A stretch of DNA of 64,000 nucleotides from NCBI GenBank assembly GCA_934149075.1, contig CAKPDR010000003.1, forward strand, positions 62,001-126,000, written 5' to 3'. The position numbers and the translations under genes are program-made. The notes below the pieces were generated by a model. It was not told the origin of the DNA. It saw only the letters and a program-made list of their open reading frames with translations, and did no database searches. This document shows, one piece after another, positions 9,445 through 17,903 of this stretch. This DNA comes from an uncultured Clostridia bacterium. Lineage in GTDB: Bacteria; Bacillota; Clostridia; TANB77; CAG-508. Each line of letters opens with the position of its first letter. The stretch's first letter is position 1.

Positions 9445-9924
9445 CTATCTATTGATTAAGAAACAAATATAGACACTGTTGTTTGTTTTGACCTGCCACA
9501 AGTTTTCAGAAATTGGTACAATCTCTCGTACAAACGTTGTTACCCAATTGTTTGTATATGAAACCTTATACGCATATTCATCTTCTGTCTCATCAATTAC
9601 AACCTTACTGCATCTCATGTTTTCACCTATTTCAGGTTTTTCGCATAACATAGCAAAGAATGTTTTCTCTGGTTTCTCACCAACAATACAAGTGATATAT
9701 CTTGCCGTTTTCACATCAACAACATAAATGTTGTTAGCAAGTTTTTTTACACTTTTTACATTATTTGTAATAAAGTATTCAAACTTGATGTTACCATAAT
9801 CTTTCTGTACAAATCTACGGAGTTTGTACTGTTTTCCAACTTCTGGAACACACATGCCTATTGCCATATAAAACTTTGGTGCCTTTTTTACCCTTACCCA
9901 TTCTTTAATCATGCTTCTTATCAT
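9445..9924 (-). CDS. Orphan hypothetical protein
   Basis: Unrecognised 159-residue protein, predicted soluble and beta-rich, basic at the N-terminus. There is no signal peptide or membrane helix. Its recurring pattern of short strands (NNIYVVDVKTARYITCIVGEKPEKTF, split by turns) hints at a small barrel or sandwich, which is inference only. AGGAG lies 9 nt before ATG 9924. It is monocistronic with its own promoter, and a perfect 14-bp palindrome AAAATAATTATTTT lies just upstream of the ribosome binding site. Base composition is less AT-biased than its neighbours. Confidence 0.6.
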   Translation of the reverse strand: MIRSMIKEWVRVKKAPKFYMAIGMCVPEVGKQYKLRRFVQKDYGNIKFEYFITNNVKSVKKLANNIYVVDVKTARYITCIVGEKPEKTFFAMLCEKPEIGENMRCSKVVIDETEDEYAYKVSYTNNWVTTFVREIVPISENLWQVKTNNSVYICFLINR

Positions 9925-10028
9925 TTTTATTTACTCCTAAAATAATTATTTTAATATATTAGAAACAGCTTTTGCTGAAAAAAAAGGATTAATTTATATA
10001 AAATAGACAATAGCCTATAACTAATACT

Positions 10029-10058
10029 ATTATACCATTTATCTACCCAAAAAGTAAA
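10029..10058 (-). promoter_or_regulatory. Promoter of the 9445-9924 gene
   Basis: TTTACT (10053-10058), 18 bp, TATAAT (10029-10034). Confidence 0.55.
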
Positions 10059-10062
10059 TTAT

Positions 10063-10100
10063 GTAAAATCAAAAATACACCTCATTTCCGAGATGTATTT
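10063..10100 (-). terminator. rplS operon terminator
   Basis: AAATACACCTC pairs with GAGATGTATTT with one bulge (10073-10100). The minus-strand tail is TTTTTGATTTT. It closes the ylxM to rplS operon. Confidence 0.75.
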
Positions 10101-10108
10101 TTTCTGTA

Positions 10109-10579
10109 TTATTCAGCTGTTTTTTCTGTATTTTCAGCAACTGTCTCTGTAGCAGGAGTTTCTGCAACTTCTTCAACTTTAGCTGGTTCTTCTACTAAAT
10201 CTTCTTTAATAGTAATCATTTTATTTTCGATTCTAGCTCCAACCATTTCTTTAGTCTTAGAAGCTTTACCTGTTCTTTCTCTTAAATAGTAAAGTTTAGC
10301 TCTTCTTGCTTTACCAACTCTTACTACTTCTACTTTTTCAACCAATGGTGAATGGATTAAGAATGTTTTTTCAACACCTACACCATAAGATATTTTTCTT
10401 ACTGTGAATGTTTCATTAACTCCTCCACCTTGTTTTTTAATTACAATTCCTTCAAATACTTGGATTCTTTCTTTGTTTCCTTCTTTAATTCTAACATGTA
10501 CTTTAACTGTATTTCCAACTTTAATATCTGGAATAGCATTTTTTAGTTGTTCATGTTCTATTGATTTTACGATATCCAT
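10109..10579 (-). CDS. rplS: 50S ribosomal protein L19 with acidic C-terminal tail
   Basis: Large-subunit protein at the 30S-50S interface. Residues 1-115 cover the whole usual L19 fold ([43 protein letters not shown]). A further 35-40 residues rich in Glu, Ala, Thr and Val form a low-complexity acidic tail not typical of the family. GAAGGAGG precedes ATG 10579. It is the last gene of the SRP/ribosomal operon, behind an L19-leader-like structure at 10603-10642. Confidence 0.96.
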   Translation of the reverse strand: MDIVKSIEHEQLKNAIPDIKVGNTVKVHVRIKEGNKERIQVFEGIVIKKQGGGVNETFTVRKISYGVGVEKTFLIHSPLVEKVEVVRVGKARRAKLYYLRERTGKASKTKEMVGARIENKMITIKEDLVEEPAKVEEVAETPATETVAENTEKTAE

Positions 10580-10602
10580 CGTATTTACCTCCTTCTTTTC
10601 TT

Positions 10603-10642
10603 ATACAAGCGGTGCCTTGAATTGTAGTTCAGCACATTGTAT
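10603..10642 (-). promoter_or_regulatory. Probable L19 leader (rplS autoregulatory RNA)
   Basis: In the trmD-rplS gap the minus strand folds as an outer ATACAA/TTGTAT stem, an inner GTGC/GCAC stem and a TGAA/TTCA tip. The position directly before rplS and this nested small-stem layout agree with the L19 leader of Firmicutes, thought to let L19 control its own synthesis. The match is from memory of the class, not a search. Confidence 0.55.
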
Positions 10643-10651
10643 CTTTTATTT

Positions 10652-11386
10652 TTATTTGTCATTACTATTATTTGAATTTTTTATTACATCCAAATATGCT
10701 TTGTCTTCTTCAGACAATTCTACATTTTTCAAAAGATCTGGTCTTTTTAAATATGTATTTTTTAAAGCTTCACATCTTCTCCATTTGTTGATATTTTCAT
10801 GATGACCTGATAGCAATATTTCTGGAACCTTTACTCCTTCAAAAGTTTCTGGTCTTGTATATTGAGGATATTCTAAAATTCCTTGTGAAAATGATTCTTC
10901 TGATGTTGAACCTTTACTTAGAACACCATCAACATATCTACTTACAGAATCTATTAGCACCATTGCTGGAAGCTCTCCTCCTGTTAGCACATAGTCTCCT
11001 ATAGATATTTCCTCATCTACAATTTTATCTATTACCCTTTGGTCAATTCCTTCATAATGTCCACAAAGTAAAATAAGATGTTCTTGTTTGCTTAATTCTT
11101 CTACTTTTTTTTGATTTAATACTTTTCCTTGTGGTGTTAGATATATTACTTTTGCATTTTCATCTTTTATTGAGTTATATGCATCATATACTACATCTGC
11201 TTGCATTACCATGCCTGCACCACCACCATATGGAGTGTCATCTACTTTTTTGTGTTTATTTTTAGAAAAATCTCTAATATTTATTAAATTAATATCTATT
11301 AGTTTTTTTTCCTCTGCTTTTCCTATTATGCTTTGCTTGATTGGCTCAAACATTTCTGGAAAAAGAGTTAATACATCAAATTTCAT
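10652..11386 (-). CDS. trmD: tRNA (guanine-N1)-methyltransferase
   Basis: Methylates G37 of tRNAs using S-adenosylmethionine and prevents +1 frameshifting. The SPOUT trefoil-knot fold shows as PYGGGAGMVMQADV, LLCGHYEGIDQRV and EISIGDYVLTGGELPAMVLIDS; VPEILLSGHHENI lies in the C-terminal domain. I start at ATG 11386, with GGAGG 5 nt upstream; an ATG 12 nt earlier overlaps that site. It is 244 residues, the normal length, between rimM and rplS as in most Firmicutes. Confidence 0.97.
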   Translation of the reverse strand: MKFDVLTLFPEMFEPIKQSIIGKAEEKKLIDINLINIRDFSKNKHKKVDDTPYGGGAGMVMQADVVYDAYNSIKDENAKVIYLTPQGKVLNQKKVEELSKQEHLILLCGHYEGIDQRVIDKIVDEEISIGDYVLTGGELPAMVLIDSVSRYVDGVLSKGSTSEESFSQGILEYPQYTRPETFEGVKVPEILLSGHHENINKWRRCEALKNTYLKRPDLLKNVELSEEDKAYLDVIKNSNNSNDK

Positions 11387-11399
11387 AACTTCCTCCAAA

Positions 11400-11903
11400 T
11401 TATATTAAACCAGGTATAAGATGAACTATAATTCTATCTTCAAGTTTGACTTCTTTTATTACATCCTCAATTCCTGGTAATAAAATTTGTTTTCCTAATT
11501 CATCTTTTACAACATATATGTCATTTGCACCTGTATTATAAATATCTTCAACTTTTCCAAGTAGTTTTCCATCATCAGTATAAACATCTAGTCCAATCAA
11601 ATCTACTATAAAATATGTTCCTTCTTCAAGAGGAATTGCATCTTCTCGATCAACTTCAAGAAACGAATTTTTTAGTGATTCTGCATCTTCTGGATTGTTT
11701 ATTCCTTCAAATTTTAGTAATACCATATTTTTATGATATCTGGCATTTTCTACTTTGTATAGTTTAGATTCTTTTTTGGTTTTAACATATACTTTTTCTA
11801 AATCATCAAATCTATTTATATCATCTGTAAAAGGTACAACTTTAACTTCACCTTTTATTCCAAATGTATTTACAATTTGACCTATTTCTAATCTTTTTTG
11901 CAT
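11400..11903 (-). CDS. rimM: 16S rRNA processing protein RimM
   Basis: 30S assembly factor that binds S19 and helps mature the 16S 3' domain. It has the N-terminal RimM domain with LEIGQIVNTFGIKGEVKV, then a PRC-barrel (GTYFIVDLIGLDVYTDDGKLLGKV) ending with LLPGIEDVI. Start ATG 11903 gives 167 residues and the family's usual N-terminus; its AAAGGA site is rather far (about 12 nt). A frame from 11939 would add 12 unusual residues. It lies 13 nt before trmD. Confidence 0.95.
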   Translation of the reverse strand: MQKRLEIGQIVNTFGIKGEVKVVPFTDDINRFDDLEKVYVKTKKESKLYKVENARYHKNMVLLKFEGINNPEDAESLKNSFLEVDREDAIPLEEGTYFIVDLIGLDVYTDDGKLLGKVEDIYNTGANDIYVVKDELGKQILLPGIEDVIKEVKLEDRIIVHLIPGLI

Positions 11904-11945
11904 GTTTGTACCATTCCTTTCATGGTATAACTTTTGCAATTAAAT

Positions 11946-12176
11946 CTATCCAATAAATTCAACTGTAACTTTTTTATCTTTTCTGTTTGCTACAGCTTTC
12001 ATTACTGTTCTTATAGATTGTGCAATTTTTCCTTGTCTACCGATTACTTTTCCCATATCTCCATCAGCTACTTTAACTTCAAAGATTATGTTTTTTTCAC
12101 CTTCAACTTCTTTTACTTCAACAGCCTCTTGGTTGTCTACTAAATTTTTAATTATTGTTTCTAGAACTTCTTTCAT
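11946..12176 (-). CDS. khpA: KH-domain RNA-binding protein
   Basis: A 76-residue single KH domain with the GxxG loop in GKVIGRQGKIAQSI. KhpA (formerly YlqC) binds small RNAs and mRNAs and, with KhpB, affects cell size in other Firmicutes. The position between rpsP and rimM is conserved in the phylum. GGAGG lies before ATG 12176. It is full length for the family, with nothing unusual. Confidence 0.93.
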   Translation of the reverse strand: MKEVLETIIKNLVDNQEAVEVKEVEGEKNIIFEVKVADGDMGKVIGRQGKIAQSIRTVMKAVANRKDKKVTVEFIG

Positions 12177-12190
12177 GGATATTTCCCTCC

Positions 12191-12421
12191 TTAAGCGTTT
12201 TTAATTAATGCTTTTACAGTATCAGTTGGTTGTGCACCATTTTTAATCCATTGTTCTAGTTTTTCTTTATCTAAAACTATTGTAGATGGTTTTGTCATTG
12301 GATCATATGTACCAATTTGTTCAATTATTTTACCATCTCTTGGAGATCTTGAATCAGCTACTACTATATGATAGAAAGGAGCTTTTTTCTTTCCTTCTCT
12401 TTGTAATCTTATTTTTACCAT
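12191..12421 (-). CDS. rpsP: 30S ribosomal protein S16
   Basis: Small-subunit assembly protein of 76 residues. It opens [20 protein letters not shown], continues [19 protein letters not shown] and ends at the short-form length typical of Clostridia. GGGAGGTG precedes ATG 12421. It lies between ffh and khpA in the conserved operon order. Confidence 0.98.
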   Translation of the reverse strand: MVKIRLQREGKKKAPFYHIVVADSRSPRDGKIIEQIGTYDPMTKPSTIVLDKEKLEQWIKNGAQPTDTVKALIKNA

Positions 12422-12467
12422 TTAATTCACCTCCCAAAAATTCTATATAAGTTTAAAAATTTAATAA

Positions 12468-13820
12468 CTATATTTTAAGATTTTTTAAATCATCCATATT
12501 CATGTTTTTCATCATTTTTCTCATTCCAACTTTGTTTGACTTTAATTGTTTCATCATTTTTTGTGTCATTTCAAATGATTTCATGAATTTGTTGACATCT
12601 TGTACTGTTGTTCCACTACCTTTTGCAATACGTAGTCTTCTACTTCCATTTAGCAATTTAGTGTTTCTTTTTTCTGCAACAGTCATTGAGCAAATAATTG
12701 CTTCAACTTTATCAAATTCTTTGTCATCAATATTTAAGTCTTTTATTTTGTTTGCACCTGGTAGCATTTTTAATATTGATGAAAATGAACCCATTTTCTT
12801 TACTTGTCTAATTTGTGCTAAATAATCATCTAAGTCTAATTCATCTTTTCTAAGTTGTTTTTCTAGCTTTTCTGCTTCTTCTGCTGTTATTGTTTCTTCT
12901 GCCTTTTCAATTATTGATAGCACATCACCCATTCCAAGTATTCTTGATGTCATTCTTTCTGGATTGAATACTTCAATATCACTTAATTTTTCACCTGTTG
13001 CTGCAAATTTTATTGGCTTACCTGTTACTTTTTTTACTGAAAGTGCTGCACCACCACGTGTGTCTCCATCTAATTTTGTTAGTACAACTCCATCTATTCC
13101 AACTGCTTCGTTGAAAGTCTGTGCAATGTTTACTGCATCTTGACCTGTCATAGAGTCTACTACTAATAAGATTTCATGTGGTTTTACACTTGTTTTTACA
13201 TTTTTTAGTTCTTGCATTAATTCATCATCAATATGTAATCTACCTGCTGTATCTAGTATTACTACATCATTTAATTTTGATATTGCTACACTTATCGCTT
13301 GTTTTGCAATATGTACAACATCTCTTGATGTTTCATTAGCATATACTGGTATATTTAATTGTTTACCAACAACTTGTAATTGTTTAATTGCAGCTGGTCT
13401 ATAAATATCACATGCTACTAGCAATGGCTTTTTTCCTTGTTTTCTTAATAAATTTGCAAGTTTTCCAGCTGTTGTTGTTTTTCCTGATCCTTGAAGACCT
13501 ACTAGCATTATTATTGTTGGTGGATTTGGAGTAAAATTAATTTTACTTTCTGTTCCTCCTAATAATTCTACCATTTCGTCTTTTACAATTTTAATTACTT
13601 GTTGTCCTGGTGTTAATGATTTCATTACATCTTGACCTAGTGCCTTTTCTTGTATACTACTAATAAATTCTTTTACTATTTTATAGTTTACGTCAGCCTC
13701 TAGTAGGGCAAGTTTAACTTCTCTTAGCATTTCTTTTAAGTCTGATTCTGTTATTCTTGCTTTTCCTCTGATTTTTCTTGTTATTTCTTGTAATCTTGAT
13801 GATAATCCTTCAAATGCCAT
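12468..13820 (-). CDS. ffh: Signal recognition particle GTPase Ffh
   Basis: SRP54 homologue that binds 4.5S/6S SRP RNA and signal sequences and docks with FtsY. It has 450 residues: a helical N domain, then the G domain with GLQGSGKTT (near 107), DTAGR and TKLDGDTRGGAAL, then the Met-rich M domain (SMTVAEKRNTKLL, MTQKMMKQLK, repeated MMKNMNM). GGAGG precedes ATG 13820. It follows ylxM by 20 nt. Confidence 0.98.
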   Translation of the reverse strand: MAFEGLSSRLQEITRKIRGKARITESDLKEMLREVKLALLEADVNYKIVKEFISSIQEKALGQDVMKSLTPGQQVIKIVKDEMVELLGGTESKINFTPNPPTIIMLVGLQGSGKTTTAGKLANLLRKQGKKPLLVACDIYRPAAIKQLQVVGKQLNIPVYANETSRDVVHIAKQAISVAISKLNDVVILDTAGRLHIDDELMQELKNVKTSVKPHEILLVVDSMTGQDAVNIAQTFNEAVGIDGVVLTKLDGDTRGGAALSVKKVTGKPIKFAATGEKLSDIEVFNPERMTSRILGMGDVLSIIEKAEETITAEEAEKLEKQLRKDELDLDDYLAQIRQVKKMGSFSSILKMLPGANKIKDLNIDDKEFDKVEAIICSMTVAEKRNTKLLNGSRRLRIAKGSGTTVQDVNKFMKSFEMTQKMMKQLKSNKVGMRKMMKNMNMDDLKNLKI

Positions 13821-13840
13821 ACTTTCCTCCTATCTTTTGT

Positions 13841-14188
13841 TTATACTAAACAATTTAATTCTTTTTTGATTTCTTCTAAAATACTGCTTATTTGTTTATC
13901 TGATGAATCTTTTTGTATTTTTGTTAAATTCCATAAAACTCGTTGTATTTTTTGTTCTTGATTAATTGTCTTTTTCATAAACAATAGCTTTTCTTCATAT
14001 TCGAAAAGTTTTCTTTCCCCCTTTTTGATGATATCTCTTACAGCTTGTCTTGTTATGCTGTCATTTTCTGCAATTTCTGATAAAGATAAGTCATTATTGT
14101 AGTAGTAATCAATATATTCATATTGTTTTTCTGTTAATAGCTTTCCATATATCTGCCATAACATACTTATTTCTACTTTCTTTTCCAT
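13841..14188 (-). CDS. ylxM: YlxM-family helix-turn-helix protein
   Basis: UPF0122/YlxM small protein (115 residues), a presumed SRP-pathway partner always next to ffh. It has an HTH resembling sigma region 4: LTEKQYEYIDYYYNNDLSLSEI, then a recognition helix near SITRQAVRDIIKKGERKL. I use ATG 14188, which has GAGGG 7 nt upstream and yields the family's usual N-terminus (MEKKVEIS). A start at 14245 would lie in the promoter. It is the first gene of the operon. Confidence 0.92.
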   Translation of the reverse strand: MEKKVEISMLWQIYGKLLTEKQYEYIDYYYNNDLSLSEIAENDSITRQAVRDIIKKGERKLFEYEEKLLFMKKTINQEQKIQRVLWNLTKIQKDSSDKQISSILEEIKKELNCLV

Positions 14189-14223
14189 ACTACTACCCTC
14201 TTTCTTAAGTGTAATGCTAATAT

Positions 14224-14252
14224 ACTTTACACCATTTTTATCCATTTGTCAA
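14224..14252 (-). promoter_or_regulatory. Promoter of the ylxM-ffh-rpsP-khpA-rimM-trmD-rplS operon
   Basis: TTGACA (14247-14252), 17 bp, TAAAGT (14224-14229), about 35 nt before the ylxM start. Confidence 0.75.
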
Positions 14253-14304
14253 GTATTTTGGGCAAATTCGTTAACTAATTTATTATTTTTCACAAGAAAA
14301 TATC

Positions 14305-14342
14305 GAAATACAAAAACACCCTTCTTTCTAAAAAGGGTGTTT
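14305..14342 (-). terminator. Terminator of the cmk operon
   Basis: AAACACCCTT pairs with AAGGGTGTTT (14314-14342) and is followed on the minus strand by TTGTATTTCG after the run of T. It lies just past the stop of the HD gene. Confidence 0.8.
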
Positions 14343-14351
14343 AATATATTC

Positions 14352-14906
14352 TTAAGTATCAAAAAAATATGTAGCTTCAAGATCTGCTTCAAATACAAGA
14401 AGAGCTAATGGATATTTTGTATAAGCAATCCCTATTGTACCATATTGTTCTTTTGGCTCTGTGAATCCCATATGCCAACGAATAGCATATTTTTCTTCAC
14501 TTGTTAGTTTCATATATTCAGTAATCATCATAACTGACTTTTCTCCATGTCCATATGGAATAGTATCATCCACTGTATAATATGGAACCTTTTCCCATAC
14601 CCCTAATGCATTTTTGGCATTTCTATAATCAACTTTATAAAAATTGGCTTTACATACATCATGTAATAAAGCTACTATTTTCAAAGTATCATCTGATACT
14701 TCTATTTTTTTAGATGAATTTTTTACTTTCTCAACTAAAATTTCATATACTTTCATACTATGTTCTACAAGTCCACCAGCATAATCACCATGAAATCTTG
14801 TACTTGCAGGTGCTGTAAAAAAATCTGTACTTTCCAAAAATCTTATAAAATCTTCTAATCCTTCTCTGTTAACTGTTCTTAATATTTTTAAAAATTCTTC
14901 TTTCAT
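14352..14906 (-). CDS. HD-domain hydrolase-like protein
   Basis: 184-residue HD-fold protein. HSMKVYEIL supplies the first His, LLHDVCKANF the HD pair, GHGEKSVMMI the next His and AIRWHMGF a later one, all in the order of HD phosphohydrolases. Related proteins often occur in phage and Clostridia genomes with unknown substrate. The start ATG 14906 overlaps the cmk stop by 4 nt, indicating translational coupling. It is the last gene of the operon led by the phosphodiester-glycosidase gene. Confidence 0.8.
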   Translation of the reverse strand: MKEEFLKILRTVNREGLEDFIRFLESTDFFTAPASTRFHGDYAGGLVEHSMKVYEILVEKVKNSSKKIEVSDDTLKIVALLHDVCKANFYKVDYRNAKNALGVWEKVPYYTVDDTIPYGHGEKSVMMITEYMKLTSEEKYAIRWHMGFTEPKEQYGTIGIAYTKYPLALLVFEADLEATYFFDT

Positions 14907-15583
14907 CTTTTTTCCATTCCTCTTTTTTCATTTATTACTTTTATAACTGCTTCTACTTCTTCCTCAATCGTCATTCCAGTTGAATCAATATATACAGCAT
15001 CTGGTGCTTTTACTAATGGTGCAATTTCTCTTTCTGTTTCTAATTTGTTTCTTTCTTTTATGCTTTCCAAAACTTCTTCATAAGTTGATTTTATACCTTT
15101 TTCTAAGTTTTGTTTATATCTTCTCATTGCCCTTTCTTCCTCAGAACAATCTAAAAATACTTTTACATTCGCATTCGGAAATACAACTGTTCCAATATCT
15201 CTACCTTCCATTATTATATCATTATTTTCTCCCATTTTTCTTTGGATAGGTGTTATTTTATCTCTTACTTCTTTTATTGCTGCAAATTTTGCTACCTGCC
15301 CATCAACTTCTGGTGTTCTTATATCTCTCGTTACATTTTCTCCATTTAAAAATACTAATTGATTACCATCATCTTTTTTTAATTCAATATTTATATTTTC
15401 TAAGACATTTTTGATTTTTTCTATTTCAGTATATTTTATACCATGATTTATACATTCAAGAGCAACACATCTATACATTGCTCCTGTATCTATACTTACT
15501 AAATTTAGTTTTTCCGCTATTATTTTTGTTATTGTTCCTTTTCCACTTCCTGCTGTCCCGTCAACAGCCACTATAAATCCCAT
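14903..15583 (-). CDS. cmk: Cytidylate kinase
   Basis: Phosphorylates CMP and dCMP to the diphosphates. It has a P-loop DGTAGSGKGT near residue 9, SIDTGAMYRCVAL (substrate binding), MEGRDIGTVVFPNA and the lid RRYKQNLEKG. ATG 15583, with AAAGGAG 8 nt upstream, gives 226 residues, the normal length. An upstream in-frame ATG at 15604 is not needed. It is cotranscribed with the HD hydrolase downstream (4-nt overlap). Confidence 0.97.
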   Translation of the reverse strand: MGFIVAVDGTAGSGKGTITKIIAEKLNLVSIDTGAMYRCVALECINHGIKYTEIEKIKNVLENINIELKKDDGNQLVFLNGENVTRDIRTPEVDGQVAKFAAIKEVRDKITPIQRKMGENNDIIMEGRDIGTVVFPNANVKVFLDCSEEERAMRRYKQNLEKGIKSTYEEVLESIKERNKLETEREIAPLVKAPDAVYIDSTGMTIEEEVEAVIKVINEKRGMEKR

Positions 15584-15613
15584 AATTTCTCCTTTCAAAA
15601 TCATACAAAAATT

Positions 15614-16714
15614 TTATTTTTTAGTTAAAATAAATCCTGTTGATATAAACCTTGTTCTATGAGCTCCTGAACTATCTACTGGATCATTAATTATTTTACC
15701 ATTAACTACCATAGCACTCGAAGTACCTCCATCTAGATTTGTTGCATTATATGCTCCATAGTTTTGCATTATTTCTATTAAATCATTCATATCAGCACCT
15801 GGTTTTGCTACTGTTCTTCCATCAATTACTAAAAACAATACAATTCCATCTTGTCTTTGACCAATGGCAGTACGAGGTGCTGTTCCCCATCCTCCATTGC
15901 CTAAAACTTTAGATGGTTTTCCATTTACAATTAAAAATGGTCCAAATGTTACTCCATCTCTTATCTTCATATCTTGAGCTTGTTTCACTGTCATTTTTCC
16001 TAAAACAAGTTTATTATCTTCTGTAAATCCTATTAGTCCTCCTGAGCCACCCCAAGCTTTAGAAGTTATTAATTTTCCATTCGAAAATGTTATTCCTAGT
16101 GGATTTGCGCCATTGCTATTAAAGTTAGGATCTTCAAATCCACCACCGTTTATTGCAATTAATGCATCATTATCTTTTGCCATTTGTGTTAAATATTGTC
16201 CACTTGTTCCTAGCTTTTTTGTATAAACTGTTTTTATTCTTGATGGATCATATATTACCGCTAAATATCCACTGTACCCTTTTCCTTCAATCTCTATTAT
16301 TTTATAATCATCATTGTTATGGTCTTTTTCTAGTACTGCCTTTTCATATTCATTTGCATATTCTTTTTGGCTTGATGTTTTATTTACAATTATAGTATTA
16401 GTATTTGTTATTTCATCTGTTTCTTCTACTTTGTTTTTAGCTAACACTGCTTGTATCGTTTCTTCATCATAAAACCATGTTGCAAAATATTGATGTGTCA
16501 TTGTTGTCATTGCTGTTGTTATTAGCCAATCTCTGAATCCTGAATATGGTCCATATAATAAAAATCCGCCAGATGATGTACCTATTATTGCTAATACTAT
16601 TAATATTAACCATACCTTTTTCCAATTTCTTTTCTTCTTTTTATTAATTTTTTTCTCTTCTGCATCTCCCCTTAACGCCTTTGGTAATTCTTCAATTTCT
16701 TCATCTTTTTTCAT
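15614..16714 (-). CDS. Membrane-anchored phosphodiester glycosidase (NAGPA domain)
   Basis: 366 residues. A Lys-rich cytoplasmic N-terminus is followed by a membrane helix (about 31-55) and then an extracytoplasmic domain. GYSGYLAVIYDPSRIKTVYT, ALIAINGGGFEDP, GVTFGPFLIVNGK, RTAIGQRQDGIVLFLVIDGR and NLDGGTSSAMVVNG are the conserved blocks of the phosphodiester-glycosidase family (human uncovering-enzyme fold). In bacteria it is implicated in trimming cell-surface or exopolysaccharide phosphodiesters. AAAGGT precedes ATG 16714. It is first in the operon with cmk. Confidence 0.88.
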   Translation of the reverse strand: MKKDEEIEELPKALRGDAEEKKINKKKKRNWKKVWLILIVLAIIGTSSGGFLLYGPYSGFRDWLITTAMTTMTHQYFATWFYDEETIQAVLAKNKVEETDEITNTNTIIVNKTSSQKEYANEYEKAVLEKDHNNDDYKIIEIEGKGYSGYLAVIYDPSRIKTVYTKKLGTSGQYLTQMAKDNDALIAINGGGFEDPNFNSNGANPLGITFSNGKLITSKAWGGSGGLIGFTEDNKLVLGKMTVKQAQDMKIRDGVTFGPFLIVNGKPSKVLGNGGWGTAPRTAIGQRQDGIVLFLVIDGRTVAKPGADMNDLIEIMQNYGAYNATNLDGGTSSAMVVNGKIINDPVDSSGAHRTRFISTGFILTKK

Positions 16715-16757
16715 TATTATTTTCTACCTTTCGTTTCTGTCTTTTGATATCCTGTTC

Positions 16758-16786
16758 ATTATAACAATTTTTTTTCTTGATGGCAA
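16758..16786 (-). promoter_or_regulatory. Promoter of the phosphodiester glycosidase-cmk-HD operon
   Basis: TTGCCA (16781-16786), 17 bp, TATAAT (16758-16763), starting directly after the terminator of the preceding gene. Confidence 0.75.
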
Positions 16787-16794
16787 CACTTATA

Positions 16795-16836
16795 ATATAA
16801 AAAGACTAAATTATGTAATTTTTCATAATTTAGTCT
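16795..16836 (-). terminator. Terminator of the 16855-17787 gene
   Basis: A perfect 13-bp stem AGACTAAATTATG (16803-16815, 16824-16836) followed on the minus strand by TTTTTATATT. Confidence 0.82.
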
Positions 16837-16854
16837 TCTCTATAATCTATATTT

Positions 16855-17787
16855 CTATACATTTGCTTCAAACTTAACAACATCTCCCATTTGTCCATTT
16901 TTTAGCATAATATTTGAAAATACAATATGTTTTATATTCTTTGTTGATACATATGAACTATAGAATTTTATAGTTACCTCTTTTGTTTGCCCAACAGCTA
17001 CAGTTAACATAGGTGTTGTTAACTCATGGTTGTAATATGGATATTTTACACCTTTACTATCTTCTATATACAATGACTCCGTATTACTTATATTATCTAA
17101 TTGCATCATCTTTTTAGTATTATTTGTCACATTCATTGTATATTCTTCATAATCTTTATATGTATTTTTTCCTATTACTTCTATAGTAATATCATTCTCT
17201 GTTGTTTTTTTGTTAATTTCGAAATAACCAATATAATTATTAATATTTAATTTATAATCTCCATCAATTTCTTTGACTGTAATATAATCTTGTTTTGAAT
17301 ACTCGTCTACTTTTCCTGTTGCTAATACATCTCCTGTTATATTTACTTTGTATGTATCATTTACCCAATTTTCAATTGTACAATTCTTTTTTTCTCCATT
17401 AAAAACATCTTTGTAATATGACTGTTTAAATACATCTATACTGTTATTATACACTTGTTTTTTGCACTCTTCTGTAAGTAGATTATACGCATTTTCTATA
17501 TCTTGCTTATTACAATACTCTATAAAATTATTAATAATTGACGTTTCACTCTGTAATTCTTTTTTTGATATTTCTTTTCCTGTTACTGCAGATTTTTCTG
17601 ATATAACACCGGTAGTATTTTCATTAACTACTGTAGTATTTGCATTTATATTTGATACTTTATTGTCATTACTTTTTCTTGTCCAAAAATTTATTAATTG
17701 TATTACTATAAAAATAAAAAATATAACACCTAAAACTCCTAATATCTGATATTTATTTTGATAAAAAAACCTTCTTAATTTATGCAT
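16855..17787 (-). CDS. Hypothetical membrane-anchored protein, NTF2-like plus beta domain
   Basis: 310 residues. It has a basic N-terminus, one membrane helix (about 14-33), and a Asn/Thr-rich spacer. Residues 80-170 resemble NTF2/DUF4878-type folds (IINNFIEYCNKQDIENAYNL, LTEECKKQVYN). The C-terminal beta-sandwich segment (TMNVTNNTKKMMQLDN, VGQTKEVTIKFYS) resembles DUF4352-like surface domains. These similarities are by eye. GAGGGTG lies 7 nt before ATG 17787. It is monocistronic, between its own promoter and terminator. An extracytoplasmic role is likely; the function is unknown. Confidence 0.65.
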   Translation of the reverse strand: MHKLRRFFYQNKYQILGVLGVIFFIFIVIQLINFWTRKSNDNKVSNINANTTVVNENTTGVISEKSAVTGKEISKKELQSETSIINNFIEYCNKQDIENAYNLLTEECKKQVYNNSIDVFKQSYYKDVFNGEKKNCTIENWVNDTYKVNITGDVLATGKVDEYSKQDYITVKEIDGDYKLNINNYIGYFEINKKTTENDITIEVIGKNTYKDYEEYTMNVTNNTKKMMQLDNISNTESLYIEDSKGVKYPYYNHELTTPMLTVAVGQTKEVTIKFYSSYVSTKNIKHIVFSNIMLKNGQMGDVVKFEANV

Positions 17788-17825
17788 AATATATCACCCT
17801 CACATTTCTTAAACTATCTATATTA

Positions 17826-17854
17826 ATTATAAATCATTGTTGTTTTTTTTGCAA
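17826..17854 (-). promoter_or_regulatory. Promoter of the 16855-17787 gene
   Basis: TTGCAA (17849-17854), 17 bp, TATAAT (17826-17831). Confidence 0.75.
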
Positions 17855-17871
17855 GCTTTTTAGTAACGTAC

Positions 17872-17901
17872 AGAAAAAACAAGCATTTTAAAGCTTGTTT
17901 T
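17872..17901 (-). terminator. sigH terminator
   Basis: ACAAGC pairs with GCTTGT (17879-17898) with T-runs on both outer sides, so it could work in both directions. It lies just past the sigma-factor stop. Confidence 0.78.
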
Positions 17902-17903
17902 TA

